Shown: positions 27,575 through 36,845 of the stretch, piece after piece | Numbering within the stretch: position 1 is the stretch's first letter | How the letters are laid out: every line of letters starts with the position of its first letter | Assembly (NCBI GenBank): GCA_965603075.1 | Contig: CBFDBO010000009.1 | Coordinates: 1 to 64,000, forward strand | Direction of reading: 5' to 3' | Origin: JABJOR01 sp965603075 | Lineage (GTDB): Bacteria; Pseudomonadota; Alphaproteobacteria; Rhodospirillales; Casp-alpha2 | Length of the DNA: 64,000 nucleotides | The notes under the pieces: generated by a model | The model's input: the letters and a program-made list of their open reading frames with translations, nothing else | Told to the model about the DNA's origin: nothing | Database searches by the model: none | Program-made: the position numbers and the translations under genes

Positions 27575-28951
27575 ATGACGACCGAGCTATCAATAGGAAC
27601 ACCCGAACAACTTCGGGATCCGGATTATACACCCCCCCTGGCCCAAGCTATACCGCTGGGCATCCAGCATGTGCTGGCCATGTTTGTTTCCAACGTCACC
27701 CCCGCCATTATTGTCTGTGGCGCGGCGGGTTTCGGTTTTGGTTCAAACTCACCCGATTTCGGACAGATGATCTACATGATCCAAATGTCCATGTTCTTCG
27801 CCGGGATTGCCACATTGTTTCAAACCATCGGCTTTGGCCCCGTGGGCGCACGTTTGCCCATCGTACAGGGTACCAGCTTTGCCTTTCTACCCATCATGAT
27901 CCCGCTTGTTGCGGGTAAGGGTGTGGACGGTATGGCCGTATTGTTTGGTGGTGTCATTGTGGGGGGGATCTTCCACGCACTACTGGGCTCTGTCATTGGC
28001 AAAATTCGTTTTGCTTTGCCGCCGCTTGTCACCGGGTTGGTGGTTCTAATGATTGGTCTGGCATTGGTTAAAGTCGGCATCCAGTATGCAGCGGGCGGTG
28101 TTCCCGCCATGGGCACACCGGAATTCGGCAGCCTGCAAAACTGGTCTGTGGCATTGGTCGTGATTGTGGTCACGTTGGGGCTTAAATTTTTCACCAAAGG
28201 CATGATGTCCATCGCCGCCATTCTGATCGGTTTGATTGTTGGTTATATCGTGGCCTATGCCATGGGTATGGTGAACTTTGGCAACATCGGTAAAGCAGCC
28301 GCTTTTGCCGTACCAAACCCCTTCCACTTCGGTTTTGAATTCAGTGTTGCCGCCGTCATTGGTTTTTGTTTAATGGCCTTTGTATCGGCCATTGAAACCG
28401 TGGGCGATGTTTCTGGGATTACCAAGGGTGGTGCCAAACGCGAAGCCACGGCAAAGGAAATTACCGGGGCAACCTACGCTGACGGTTTGGGCAGTGCTAT
28501 TGCCGGTATTTTTGGCAGTCTTCCCAACACATCGTTCAGCCAGAACGTTGGTTTGGTTGCCATGACCGGGGTCATGAGCCGCCATGTTGTCACCTTCGGT
28601 GCGATCTTCTTGATCTTGTGTGGACTGATTCCAAAGGTCGGCGCGATCATTTCTACCGTCCCAATCGCGGTTTTAGGCGGTGGTGTTATCGTCATGTTCG
28701 GTATGGTGTGTTCAGCCGGTATTTCCATGTTGTCCGATGTGAATTGGAACAAACGCAACATGGTGATTTTCGCGTTGTCTCTATCGGTTGGCCTTGGCCT
28801 GCAATTAGTGCCCGACGCTTTACAGCACTTGCCCGGTACGGCGAAAATTCTGATGACCTCTGGTCTGTTACCAGCGGCCTTCCTCGCCATTATCCTAAAC
28901 CTTGTCTTACCAGAAGCTTTGGGTGAAGATCTGGCGGAAGAGCAAGCGTAA
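27575..28951 (+). CDS. NCS2 nucleobase:cation symporter, xanthine/urate-type permease
   Basis: 458-residue inner-membrane transporter with about 12-14 hydrophobic segments. NCS2 signatures are the FVSAIETVGDVSGI segment near residue 270, carrying the conserved Glu of the substrate site, and LPNTSFSQNVGLVAMTGVMSRHVV near residue 310, the form typical of xanthine/uric acid permeases rather than UraA. Import of xanthine or a related purine with cations is the likely role. GAGGGAG precedes the ATG. It stands alone with its own terminator. The 5' leader contains an inverted repeat (27419-27488). Confidence 0.88.
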   Translation: MTTELSIGTPEQLRDPDYTPPLAQAIPLGIQHVLAMFVSNVTPAIIVCGAAGFGFGSNSPDFGQMIYMIQMSMFFAGIATLFQTIGFGPVGARLPIVQGTSFAFLPIMIPLVAGKGVDGMAVLFGGVIVGGIFHALLGSVIGKIRFALPPLVTGLVVLMIGLALVKVGIQYAAGGVPAMGTPEFGSLQNWSVALVVIVVTLGLKFFTKGMMSIAAILIGLIVGYIVAYAMGMVNFGNIGKAAAFAVPNPFHFGFEFSVAAVIGFCLMAFVSAIETVGDVSGITKGGAKREATAKEITGATYADGLGSAIAGIFGSLPNTSFSQNVGLVAMTGVMSRHVVTFGAIFLILCGLIPKVGAIISTVPIAVLGGGVIVMFGMVCSAGISMLSDVNWNKRNMVIFALSLSVGLGLQLVPDALQHLPGTAKILMTSGLLPAAFLAIILNLVLPEALGEDLAEEQA

Positions 28952-28970
28952 AAATACAACACATAAATTA

Positions 28971-29003
28971 AAAAGGGGACAGCAAAAGCTGTCCCCTTTT
29001 TTT
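28971..29003 (+). terminator. Terminator after the NCS2 permease
   Basis: A 13-bp stem AAAAGGGGACAGC/GCTGTCCCCTTTT with an AAAA loop and a run of T residues starts 19 bp after the permease stop. The symmetrical A/T flanks mean it could also stop transcription of the convergent small gene ending at 29036. Confidence 0.92.
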
Positions 29004-29035
29004 ATGTATCAAACAAACCAGCGTAAATGAACCAG

Positions 29036-29299
29036 CTAGCGTAAATGAGATAAATTGACGATCAGCGCATCGTTTTTCAGCCGGATGGCCGTGGCGATTT
29101 TGTGGGCTTGATCTTGTTCCGCCTCGGGGCATTGAAGGGCGGCGTCAACGGCGCGGTGCTGGCCTTCTAGCAACGCCTTGATAACGGCTCTTTCCACGAT
29201 TTTGGCAACCTGACCGTGTTGCTCATCGCTTAGGGGGGTATTTAAAACTGAGTTGATGCCGTTTGTTGCGTCTTCGGCAATATCGCGTAATTGTTGCAT
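29036..29299 (-). CDS. Small helical hypothetical protein, 87 aa
   Basis: An 87-residue predicted all-helical protein (MQQLRDIAEDATNGIN, then VAKIVERAVIKALLEGQHRAVDAAL) with the mildly acidic, Ala-rich composition of a soluble cytoplasmic protein. It matches no family I recognise. It has its own position between the permease terminator and the PhyH gene, with both neighbours' ends facing it or distant. Codon use looks normal, so it is probably real; function unknown. Confidence 0.55.
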   Translation of the reverse strand: MQQLRDIAEDATNGINSVLNTPLSDEQHGQVAKIVERAVIKALLEGQHRAVDAALQCPEAEQDQAHKIATAIRLKNDALIVNLSHLR

Positions 29300-29450
29300 T
29301 GACTGATCCTGTTAATAATTAAACCAAAATTTTAATTAAACCAAACCGTGTAGGGAGCTTAACATAATGATCCTGAATGGCTATACTTACATTTTTAAAA
29401 GGCTATGACCTTCATTCGATTGTTTCATTCAGATTATCATAACGAGAAAT

Positions 29451-30344
29451 TCAGCCTTTCAAATAATCATCAAGGTCCGTCGTGCGATAACCGTCTTCGC
29501 GCCATAAGACGGGAAAGAAATTTTCGTCGATAATATTGTCATTTAATCGCTTGTATCGGCTATAGATCGGCCCCGTGCCTTTGTTTAGGTTTGCTGGATC
29601 ATATGTCGTATCACTGCGCATGGCGTGCAGCACAAGCGACCGTCGAGGGTGGTTTGCTTTATTGTCACCCGAGCCATGCCAAACCCAGCCATGGTGGAAC
29701 GACCCGCCACCCTTGGGGACCTCTACATAGACAATTTCCGGCTCAACCCCTTCAGCTTCCGCCGCGATTTCCATGTATTTGCGGTACTCCGCCGGCCCGT
29801 GGAAGTCGCCTTCGGGCATGGAATGTTTCCACGTGTGAGACCCTTTGACAAATTCAATGGTGCCACCTTGCGCTGAGGTATCGTCCATGGCAAACCAACA
29901 ACTCAGCAAATCCGAGGGTGTGTACCAATCCAAAAATGCACTGTCTTGGTGATGACCAAGCGAGCGGGCCGCGGCCGGTTTCCATAACACATTGTCACTC
30001 ATGATGCGGGTGCCGGGCCAGCCGCCTAATTTAGCCACCGCCTCGCCCAGCTTAGCATCTAAAACCACCTTGGCGATATCACGGTCGGCTTTCCACCCAT
30101 TGCATATTTGCCGGGTCAAACTGGGGTCACCGCTCTCCATCTGCCAATTGACCTCGTCGGGTCGCACGCCGGTTTCAAACTCACCATTGAACAACCGATC
30201 GTAACACGCCCGCAAGGTCTCCACCGTGGCGTCCTCAATCAAACGCTCAACAATCAAATAACCATCTTCATTAAATTGATCGATATGGTGTTGTGTAACG
30301 CTGAAATTAAAGTTGGAATTAAAGTTGAAATTAAATCCGGCCAT
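29451..30344 (-). CDS. Phytanoyl-CoA dioxygenase (PhyH) family protein
   Basis: 297-residue Fe(II)/2-oxoglutarate-dependent oxygenase-type protein. The first iron ligands are in LGHHQDSAFLDWY (His-x-Asp), and the distal His and the 2-oxoglutarate Arg are in GWVWHGSGDNKANHPRRSLVLH. Family members hydroxylate diverse small molecules, so phytanoyl-CoA itself is not implied. The N-terminus carries an odd Asn-Phe repeat (FNFNSNFNF) before the usual QFNEDGYLIVERL. It lies on its own, 61 bp from the M23 peptidase gene on the same strand. Confidence 0.85.
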   Translation of the reverse strand: MAGFNFNFNSNFNFSVTQHHIDQFNEDGYLIVERLIEDATVETLRACYDRLFNGEFETGVRPDEVNWQMESGDPSLTRQICNGWKADRDIAKVVLDAKLGEAVAKLGGWPGTRIMSDNVLWKPAAARSLGHHQDSAFLDWYTPSDLLSCWFAMDDTSAQGGTIEFVKGSHTWKHSMPEGDFHGPAEYRKYMEIAAEAEGVEPEIVYVEVPKGGGSFHHGWVWHGSGDNKANHPRRSLVLHAMRSDTTYDPANLNKGTGPIYSRYKRLNDNIIDENFFPVLWREDGYRTTDLDDYLKG

Positions 30345-30405
30345 CGAAGTCCCTCCCCATTATTTTTTTATACGCTAACCGATCAGCATTCATTACAGCA
30401 ACTGT

Positions 30406-31461
30406 TTATTCAACCGTCAGCAATCTTGTGGTGCGCAAAGTTTGGCTGGTGCCATCCTTTAGGGGGCGTTTGATTTCAATCACGCCGGTATAGGCTCCAA
30501 CGGGCCACGGTTTTCCGTTGTATTTTTTACCAATAAACATCGTGCGCCTGGCTTGGGTTTTGTCTTGAGTCAGCGTTCGGCTGGCAAATACTTCACCGTT
30601 TGGCGCGGTAATGCTGGCGGTGATCTCGTCCCCTTTATGCACCCAAAATATTTCAACCCACAAAACCAAAGCCGCAGCGGTGGGATTGATGTGCGTTAGG
30701 GCGTACCCCCCTTTGCGAATAGCTTCTAAATCGGGTTTATGGTCGCTAAATCCGGCTAAGTACAAAGCACTTTCGGGGATTAGATTTTTCAAATTTTGTT
30801 GGGTTTTCCATAATGTGTTTCGAGGCCTGCGTGCATCACACACTGTTGCACCGTTATCAGTTCCATCATAATCAAACGGATCAACCACCGCGCCATTATG
30901 GCGTACCGATAAATGCAGGTGCGGCATTTCAGTCAGGCCCGATAAACCCACCATTCCCAGCGTATCACCGCGCATGACCCGCTCGCCGAGTTTTACCAGC
31001 AGGCTGCCTTTGCGCATGTGACAGTATTGGGTTTCCCAGCCATCCCCATGGTCTAACATCAACCCATTACCACATTCCCGCCCCTTAGTGGCCTCAGTAG
31101 ACGTTTTGGAGACCTTGCCGGTGCGATCTTTTGTAATCTGGCTATCTGCCACACCATCACGAATCCCGCGAACGATACCGCTAGCGCTGGCATACACGTC
31201 GACCCCCGCTTTCATCGCAGCCAAATGAGGAAGGACAAAATCGGTTCCCTTGTGTCCATCATAGGTATGTGTGGTGCACGAAAAATCGCGTGTGTTTGGA
31301 CCGGGATCTTGGTCAACAAAATTTACCACCCAACAATCAATTCCTATGGTGCAGTTAATCGGCAGCGATAATTCCGGCGGCGCGGCTAATGATGATTTTA
31401 GGGGCACCATCATAGAAAGGCTGCAGCATAAGCTGGCGATTATCGCTTTAAAAATAAACAT
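30406..31461 (-). CDS. Secreted M23-family metallopeptidase
   Basis: 351 residues with a signal peptide (AIIASLCCSLSMMVPLKSSLAA) and a LytM/M23 domain. Zinc ligands are visible as HKGTDF (His-x3-Asp) near residue 69 and HLHLSVRH (His-x-His) near residue 160. The domain is followed by a beta-rich C-terminal part of about 150 residues (GDEITASITAPNGEVFASRT). M23 enzymes cleave peptidoglycan cross-links, so periplasmic cell wall remodelling is the likely function. It could be cotranscribed with the sugar dehydrogenase gene, although the two are separated by 71 bp. Confidence 0.87.
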   Translation of the reverse strand: MFIFKAIIASLCCSLSMMVPLKSSLAAPPELSLPINCTIGIDCWVVNFVDQDPGPNTRDFSCTTHTYDGHKGTDFVLPHLAAMKAGVDVYASASGIVRGIRDGVADSQITKDRTGKVSKTSTEATKGRECGNGLMLDHGDGWETQYCHMRKGSLLVKLGERVMRGDTLGMVGLSGLTEMPHLHLSVRHNGAVVDPFDYDGTDNGATVCDARRPRNTLWKTQQNLKNLIPESALYLAGFSDHKPDLEAIRKGGYALTHINPTAAALVLWVEIFWVHKGDEITASITAPNGEVFASRTLTQDKTQARRTMFIGKKYNGKPWPVGAYTGVIEIKRPLKDGTSQTLRTTRLLTVE

Positions 31462-31532
31462 GCGGCCCTCAATTTATGGCTCTCTAATTAATTAAAAATC
31501 ATATTTTCTATATATCCTAGAAAATTATAAGT

Positions 31533-32690
31533 TTATTTCAGGCTTAATCGTAAAATTCGGTCATCATCTGGCCCCGGATTACCCCGCCAATCGTTATTTC
31601 CCGTTAGCACATAGAGCGCCCCACCCGGTCCCTGTACGGCGTCGCGTAACCGACCATAGACAGAATTGTCACCGTCGTTAAACCAGCGATCAACATGGAT
31701 GGCGCGTTCGTTCTGCAATTGAATACGGATTAATCCCTGCCCTAGGGTGGCGATAAAAATATCCCCGTTCCAAAATGCGGCGCCTGAGGGCGGCACTGCG
31801 TCCTCAGGCCACGCCACGATTGGGTCCAGCATGCCGTGCTGATTACCCGCCCCCACCACTCGTTGATTACCCGCCCCCACCACCAGAGGCCATCCAAAAT
31901 TACCGCCTTTTTCCACCAAATTAACTTCGTCAAACGCGCCGAAACCGACCTCGCCCGACGGGCCATGTTCGGTGTTATAAAAAGCCCCCGTCTTTGGGTC
32001 CCATGCCAAGCCTTGTACATTTCTGTGCCCCCAAGACCAAATCGGGGAGTCGGGGAATGGGTTATCCGCTGGCACCAGCCCATTTTCGTCAATGCGTAAA
32101 ATTTTACCCGCAAGGCTGGTTAAATCTTGGGATAAACGGCGTTTAAAAATATCACCCGTTCCCACATACAACATACCATCCGGACCAAACCCCAATCGAC
32201 CACCATTGTGATTATTTCCGGCGGGGATATCGGCTATTAATATTTTGTCCAGCGACATTGCGTGGCCGTCAAAATATAACCGGAGCACCTCATTATTCCA
32301 TGTCGTCCTCCGCCGATAGGTGCGCATGGCGTAAACAAAAGGGGCCTGTGGAAAAGAGGGGTGAACAGCAAGCCCCATAAGGCCGCTTTCGTCATCCTCA
32401 GCAACATCCAGAGTGAAAAGCGGCGTATTGGCATATTGACCGTTCGCTGACAATAACCGAATGGTACCGCGTCGTTCGCTGACCAACCCCCGACCATCGG
32501 GCAGAAACGCCAGCGACCATGGTGCTTTAAGGTTTTTGCTCCAGACCTCAACTTTTACCCCGGCCGGTTTCAGGATAAATTTCTCACCCGCCGGTTGGGG
32601 GCGCGCACCAATGATAATATCTTGCGCGTGCGCAAAATCACCAGCGATACACGCCAGAACCACGACAAATAAGAAGGAACGTAAGCCCAT
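31533..32690 (-). CDS. PQQ-dependent aldose sugar dehydrogenase-like protein (periplasmic)
   Basis: 385 residues with signal peptide (LFVVVLACIAGDFAHAQ) and the six-bladed propeller of soluble glucose/aldose sugar dehydrogenases. Recognisable segments are LKAPWSLAFLPDGRGLVSERRGTIR, GLMGLAVHPSF, NNHNGGRLGFGPDGMLYVGTGD (PQQ/Ca site) and HRNVQGLAWDP. Oxidation of a periplasmic sugar with a quinone or dye acceptor is inferred; PQQ genes are not in the window. A 24-bp in-frame tandem duplication encodes VVGAGNQ twice. It lies 11 bp downstream of cysK. Confidence 0.85.
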   Translation of the reverse strand: MGLRSFLFVVVLACIAGDFAHAQDIIIGARPQPAGEKFILKPAGVKVEVWSKNLKAPWSLAFLPDGRGLVSERRGTIRLLSANGQYANTPLFTLDVAEDDESGLMGLAVHPSFPQAPFVYAMRTYRRRTTWNNEVLRLYFDGHAMSLDKILIADIPAGNNHNGGRLGFGPDGMLYVGTGDIFKRRLSQDLTSLAGKILRIDENGLVPADNPFPDSPIWSWGHRNVQGLAWDPKTGAFYNTEHGPSGEVGFGAFDEVNLVEKGGNFGWPLVVGAGNQRVVGAGNQHGMLDPIVAWPEDAVPPSGAAFWNGDIFIATLGQGLIRIQLQNERAIHVDRWFNDGDNSVYGRLRDAVQGPGGALYVLTGNNDWRGNPGPDDDRILRLSLK

Positions 32691-32701
32691 CTAGCTTAAT
32701 G

Positions 32702-33748
32702 TCATTCCATATGATAACCGGGTGTCGAGGTCGAGATCGCTATTTCGTCACTGGTCATATCCTCGGGTACATCAGCAAACAACGGCGTGGTTAAATACCG
32801 CTCCCCCGTGTCGGGCAACATACACAAAATATTTGATCCTTGCGGGGCCTCGGCGGCAATTTTAAGGGCCCCGGCAAAACTCGCGCCGCCGCTGATCCCC
32901 ACAAAGATCCCCTCGCTTGTGGCTAAATCCTGAGAGCATTTAATGGCCTCAGGTCCCGCAATTTTAAGGATCCGGTCAATAACCCCGGCGTCCACAACAT
33001 CCCCGGTCAATTTGGGGATGAAATCAGGCGTCCACCCCTGCATAGGATGCGGATTGAAAGCGGGGTGACTGACGGCGGGGGAGCCATCATCATTGCGGTC
33101 TTGCGCCGTGCCACTGCTTAACAAGTCGGCCAATTCAGGCTCGCAAACAATAACTTTTGTTTCTGGTTTTTCGGTGGTCAACACACGCGATACACCGCGC
33201 AGGGTTCCACCCGTGCCATACCCCGTAACCCAATAATCTAGATTTTCGCCCTCAAAGTCGCGCAGGATTTCTTGTGCGGTTGTGCGTGAATGAACATCGG
33301 GATTGGACTCGTTTTCAAACTGGCGGGTCAAGAACCAACCGTTTGCGGCGGCAAGCTCTTTGGCTTTTTCGACCATGCCCGTGCCTTTGGCCGTTGGGGG
33401 GGTCAACACAACCTTGGCACCTAAGAACCGCATCAATTTGCGGCGCTCCACTGAAAAACTCGCGGCCATGGTCACCACCAAGGGATAGCCTTTTTGCGCG
33501 CACACCATGGCCAGACCAATGCCGGTATTGCCACTGGTGGCCTCAATAACCGTTTGACCGGGTTTAAGCGCGCCTGATTTTTCCGCGTCTTCGATGATAC
33601 CCAGTGCCAAGCGGTCTTTCACCGACCCCATTGGGTTAAAGGCTTCTATTTTCACATACAGATTAACACCAGCCGGGGCCAATTTTCCAATTTTAACAAT
33701 CGGCGTGTTACCAACGGTTTCTAAAATATTCTCGAACTTGCGTCCCAT
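32702..33748 (-). CDS. cysK: Cysteine synthase A (O-acetylserine sulfhydrylase)
   Basis: PLP enzyme making cysteine from O-acetylserine and sulfide. 348 residues, slightly longer than most CysK. Motifs: NTPIVKI, the PLP-lysine segment AFNPMGSVKDRLA near residue 45, substrate loop EATSGNTGIGLA near residue 70, and the phosphate-binding GYGTGGTLRG near residue 175. The extra length lies in the central and C-terminal segments (the Asp/Ser-rich AQDRNDDGSPAVSH loop). It may also be a related cystathionine beta-synthase-type enzyme without regulatory domain, but the motifs fit CysK best. Confidence 0.9.
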   Translation of the reverse strand: MGRKFENILETVGNTPIVKIGKLAPAGVNLYVKIEAFNPMGSVKDRLALGIIEDAEKSGALKPGQTVIEATSGNTGIGLAMVCAQKGYPLVVTMAASFSVERRKLMRFLGAKVVLTPPTAKGTGMVEKAKELAAANGWFLTRQFENESNPDVHSRTTAQEILRDFEGENLDYWVTGYGTGGTLRGVSRVLTTEKPETKVIVCEPELADLLSSGTAQDRNDDGSPAVSHPAFNPHPMQGWTPDFIPKLTGDVVDAGVIDRILKIAGPEAIKCSQDLATSEGIFVGISGGASFAGALKIAAEAPQGSNILCMLPDTGERYLTTPLFADVPEDMTSDEIAISTSTPGYHME

Positions 33749-33925
33749 TTTCGTCTCCCTGTGAAATTTGTGATTGTTATAGGAATTCAGACTTTATAAT
33801 TACCAAATGATCATAACCAGATTTAACAAATATTGGAACGGTTATATTGTACCAGTAATATTGTGCGACCTATAGAATTGTATATATAATACATCCATTA
33901 CGAATTTATAATGAGGAGAAGAATA

Positions 33926-34474
33926 ATGGCTGTTGTCCCCCCTATCTGTGATTTTGGCTGGAAAGCGCCAGACTTCTCCCTCCCCGGCGTTGACGGAAAA
34001 AATTATACGCTTGATGATGTACGTGGCCCCAATGGCACATTGGTGATGTTCATCTGCAATCATTGTCCCTATGTCATCGCTATTACCGCGCGATTGGTTG
34101 CCGATATTCGAGTACTCCAAGATAACGGGATTGGCGTGATCGCGGTAATGTCCAATGACACCGTCAGCCACCCCGCCGATAGCTTCGAGAATATGAAAAT
34201 ATTTTCTGAGGAAAACTATTTCAACTTCCCCTATGTGATGGATGAAACGCAAGAGGTTGGTCGTGCCTATGATGCGATTTGCACGCCTGACTTTTTTGGC
34301 TTTAATGCGGATTTGGAATTACAATACCGCGGTCGTTTGGATGAAGGTACCACAAATCAACCGCCACCCGATACAAGACGCGATTTGCTTGAAGCCATGA
34401 TACATATAGCGAATACCGGAAACGGTCCCACGGAGCAAATCGCCAGTATGGGATGTTCCATTAAGTGGAAATAA
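33926..34474 (+). CDS. Redoxin/thioredoxin-like (AhpC-TSA type) protein
   Basis: About 182 residues with the peroxiredoxin/TlpA-like fold: FGWKAPDFSLPGVDGKNYTLDDV at the N-terminus and the redox motif FICNHCPYV (Cys-x-x-Cys) near residue 44. It lacks a signal peptide, so it should be cytoplasmic. Proteins of this kind are thioredoxin-like reductases or peroxidases. Start ATG at 33926 has GAGGAG just upstream and is preferred over 33911. It lies 4 bp before the pirin gene, and coupled expression suggests an oxidative-stress role (inference). Confidence 0.85.
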   Translation: MAVVPPICDFGWKAPDFSLPGVDGKNYTLDDVRGPNGTLVMFICNHCPYVIAITARLVADIRVLQDNGIGVIAVMSNDTVSHPADSFENMKIFSEENYFNFPYVMDETQEVGRAYDAICTPDFFGFNADLELQYRGRLDEGTTNQPPPDTRRDLLEAMIHIANTGNGPTEQIASMGCSIKWK

Positions 34475-34478
34475 TATT

Positions 34479-35309
34479 ATGAATACCGCCCGTTCTATTA
34501 CCCACATCATGCCATCGCAATTAACCTCTGATGGGGCGGGTGTAACTTTGCGGCGTTCTATTGGATCGCAAACTTTGCCGCAGCTTGATCCGTTTTTATT
34601 GCTGGATAATTTTGGCACCGAAAACCCCGATGATTATATCGCCGGGTTCCCCGATCACCCCCACCGGGGGTTTGAAACCGTGACCTATATGATTAAGGGC
34701 AAAATGCGCCACCGCGACAACACCGGTGCAGAAGGCTTGTTGGAGTCTGGCAGTGTCCAGTGGATGACCGCCGGGCGGGGTATCATTCATTCAGAAATGC
34801 CCGAACAAACCGAGGGTGAAATGAGCGGATTTCAGCTTTGGGTCAACTTACCCGCCGCCCGTAAAATGTGCGCCCCGCGTTATCAAGATATCCCGCCGGA
34901 AGACGTACCAACCACCACCACACAAATCGGCGCGGTTGTTAAAGTACTTGCCGGATCGGTGGAGGGCATCAATGGCCCCGTTCAGGAAATTGATGTGGAG
35001 CCAACCTATATTGACGTCCTGTTGGCGGCAGGAAAATCACATACCCAAGACACCCCAGCAGGTCACACGGTCTTTGTTTATGTCTTTGAAGGTTCCATTG
35101 AGATCGAAGGACAAAACGTTACCACCAATGAACTGGGCATCCTAAGTCCGGGCGATAGCGTGCATATTTCAAGCATAGATGGAGGACGGTTTATACTGGT
35201 TGCGGGCAAACCCTTTGGCGAGCCCATCGCCCGCTACGGTCCCTTTGTGATGAATACCGAAGCCGAAATTCAACAAGCCATCAGTGACTTTCAAAATGGA
35301 AAGTTTTGA
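34479..35309 (+). CDS. Pirin-family protein
   Basis: 276 residues forming two cupin domains. The N-terminal metal site HPHRGFETVTYMIKGKMRHRD has the conserved His pair and is followed by WMTAGRGIIHSEMPE, a hallmark of pirins such as E. coli YhhW (a quercetinase). The C-terminal cupin contains GHTVFVYVFEGSIEI. Function of bacterial pirins varies (quercetin oxidation, enzyme regulation) and cannot be fixed here. It starts 4 bp after the redoxin stop codon, so the two are almost certainly one transcript. Confidence 0.9.
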   Translation: MNTARSITHIMPSQLTSDGAGVTLRRSIGSQTLPQLDPFLLLDNFGTENPDDYIAGFPDHPHRGFETVTYMIKGKMRHRDNTGAEGLLESGSVQWMTAGRGIIHSEMPEQTEGEMSGFQLWVNLPAARKMCAPRYQDIPPEDVPTTTTQIGAVVKVLAGSVEGINGPVQEIDVEPTYIDVLLAAGKSHTQDTPAGHTVFVYVFEGSIEIEGQNVTTNELGILSPGDSVHISSIDGGRFILVAGKPFGEPIARYGPFVMNTEAEIQQAISDFQNGKF

Positions 35310-35356
35310 TCTTGATTTAAGCGGAATTTAAAATAGGCCAAGTTAAATAGACCATG

Positions 35357-36181
35357 TTAAACCGGCCAGGTATCGGGCAACCTGCCCCCCAAACGAATGG
35401 GGGATACCGCGTTTGCAAGCCCGGTACGGTCATCGATATCGGCAAAAACACCGCACATGGTTCCTTCGCCTTCTGCGGGGTTCAATCGACCCGCGGGCAT
35501 TTTTTGGGTAAAGCGATTAACGGCTGTTTCTTTGTTCATGCCGATAACGGAATCAAAATCACCACACATACCAAGGTCCGATTGAAACGCCGTACCACCG
35601 ACCAAAATTTGGGTATCCGCCGTAGGAATGTGCGTGTGGGTCCCCACCACCAAACTTGCGCGGCCATCAAGGTGGTGCCCCATGCTGACTTTCTCACTGG
35701 TAATTTCGGCGTGGAAGTCCACGATTACCGCATCGATTGATCCCCCGACACCGCGTCCCAATCGTTGGTTGAGCAACGCTTTGTCAACGGCGGCAAAGGG
35801 ATCGTCGATGGGTTCCATAAACAAACGTCCCATGGGGTGCGCCATTAAAACCTTGCGACCATCACGGGTTTGGAAAACACCGTGGCCGTGTCCGATGGTG
35901 CCCTCGGGGAAATTTAGGGGGCGCAATACCCGTGGTTCTTCTTCAATCCATTTGATGATTTCGGGTTGTTTCCAAACATGATTGCCCGTGGTGATAACAT
36001 CCACCCCCAGATCAAAAAACTGATTACAAATTTTCCGGGTGATACCAAACCCATGGGCGGCGTTCTCGCCATTGATCACAATAAAATCAGGATCCAGCCG
36101 TTCGCGTACTTTTGGTAACTGTTCGATGACAGCCAGTCGTCCCGCTTTACCGACAACATCACCACAGATAAATATTTTCAT
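35357..36181 (-). CDS. ymdB: YmdB-family metallophosphoesterase
   Basis: 274 residues of the TIGR00282/YmdB family, which in Bacillus hydrolyses 2',3'-cyclic nucleotides. The two-metal site residues are visible in order: Asp8 (IFICGDVVG), GENAAHG with the Asn and His, TTGNHVW, VDFHAE and GTHTHIPTAD. It overlaps the cyclo-ligase gene by four bases (ATGA), so the two are translationally coupled, an arrangement seen in many alphaproteobacteria. Confidence 0.9.
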   Translation of the reverse strand: MKIFICGDVVGKAGRLAVIEQLPKVRERLDPDFIVINGENAAHGFGITRKICNQFFDLGVDVITTGNHVWKQPEIIKWIEEEPRVLRPLNFPEGTIGHGHGVFQTRDGRKVLMAHPMGRLFMEPIDDPFAAVDKALLNQRLGRGVGGSIDAVIVDFHAEITSEKVSMGHHLDGRASLVVGTHTHIPTADTQILVGGTAFQSDLGMCGDFDSVIGMNKETAVNRFTQKMPAGRLNPAEGEGTMCGVFADIDDRTGLANAVSPIRLGGRLPDTWPV

Positions 36182-36837
36182 AGTAGGGTCGCCTGTTTAA
36201 TTTCTGTTTCGCTCACAATCCAATCAACGGCCTGATCATAATCATCGCGGATAATACGGTCCATTTGCTGGCCAGCGTAGGCCGTGCCAACGGCAACCAC
36301 ATTGGGGTTATTCGCCCGCAAAGTCTGCAAGGTCCGATCATAAAACCCACCTCCCCAGCCAAGGCGGTAACCATGCTCATCAAAAGCCAGTAATGGCACC
36401 AACACGATATCAGGCACCACTTCAGGCATCCCCGGCACGGGGTGGTGGGTGCCAAAGCCGCCGGATTCTAATTCGGTGGTCTCATCCCACTGTCGAAAAA
36501 TAAGCGGGGTATCCTTTTGAACAACAACGGGCAAAGCGCATTTAATATCACGTTCCGCCCTCAATCGCCTTAAAGCGGGCATCACATCCAATTCATCCGA
36601 CATAGACCAATATCCGGCAATAACCGTGGTCGGCACGACCCCTAACAGCTCAGCCAGCGCCACCATGTTGGCGGTGAACCAATCGCCTGAACGTTCGCGC
36701 GCGTTCGCAACGGCGGCTTTACGCCCGGCCTTGGCTTGGGTGCGTAATAATGCTTTCTGCTCGTCTATTGAGGATAGGGTAGAAGTTTCGGTGGCAATTG
36801 AGGTAGAAAGTTGCTTGGTCACAATGGTTGCGTCCAT
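36178..36837 (-). CDS. 5-formyltetrahydrofolate cyclo-ligase
   Basis: Converts 5-formyl-THF to 5,10-methenyl-THF with ATP. 219 residues. Motifs: an N-terminal basic helix (EQKALLRTQAKAGRKAA), the substrate-binding PVPGMPEVVPDIVLVPLLAFDEHGYRLGWGGGFYDR region with the diagnostic GWGGGFYDR, and the end DQAVDWIVSET. The first 25 residues are a Ser/Thr-rich extension. The position right after the 6S RNA and zapA on the same strand repeats the proteobacterial order zapA-ssrS-ygfA. Confidence 0.93.
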   Translation of the reverse strand: MDATIVTKQLSTSIATETSTLSSIDEQKALLRTQAKAGRKAAVANARERSGDWFTANMVALAELLGVVPTTVIAGYWSMSDELDVMPALRRLRAERDIKCALPVVVQKDTPLIFRQWDETTELESGGFGTHHPVPGMPEVVPDIVLVPLLAFDEHGYRLGWGGGFYDRTLQTLRANNPNVVAVGTAYAGQQMDRIIRDDYDQAVDWIVSETEIKQATLL

Positions 36838-36845
36838 AAATTAAA

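Noticed and set aside
33842..34252. 136-codon minus-strand ORF overlapping the redoxin gene
   Set aside because: It is the antisense of a clear redoxin coding sequence with good RBS.
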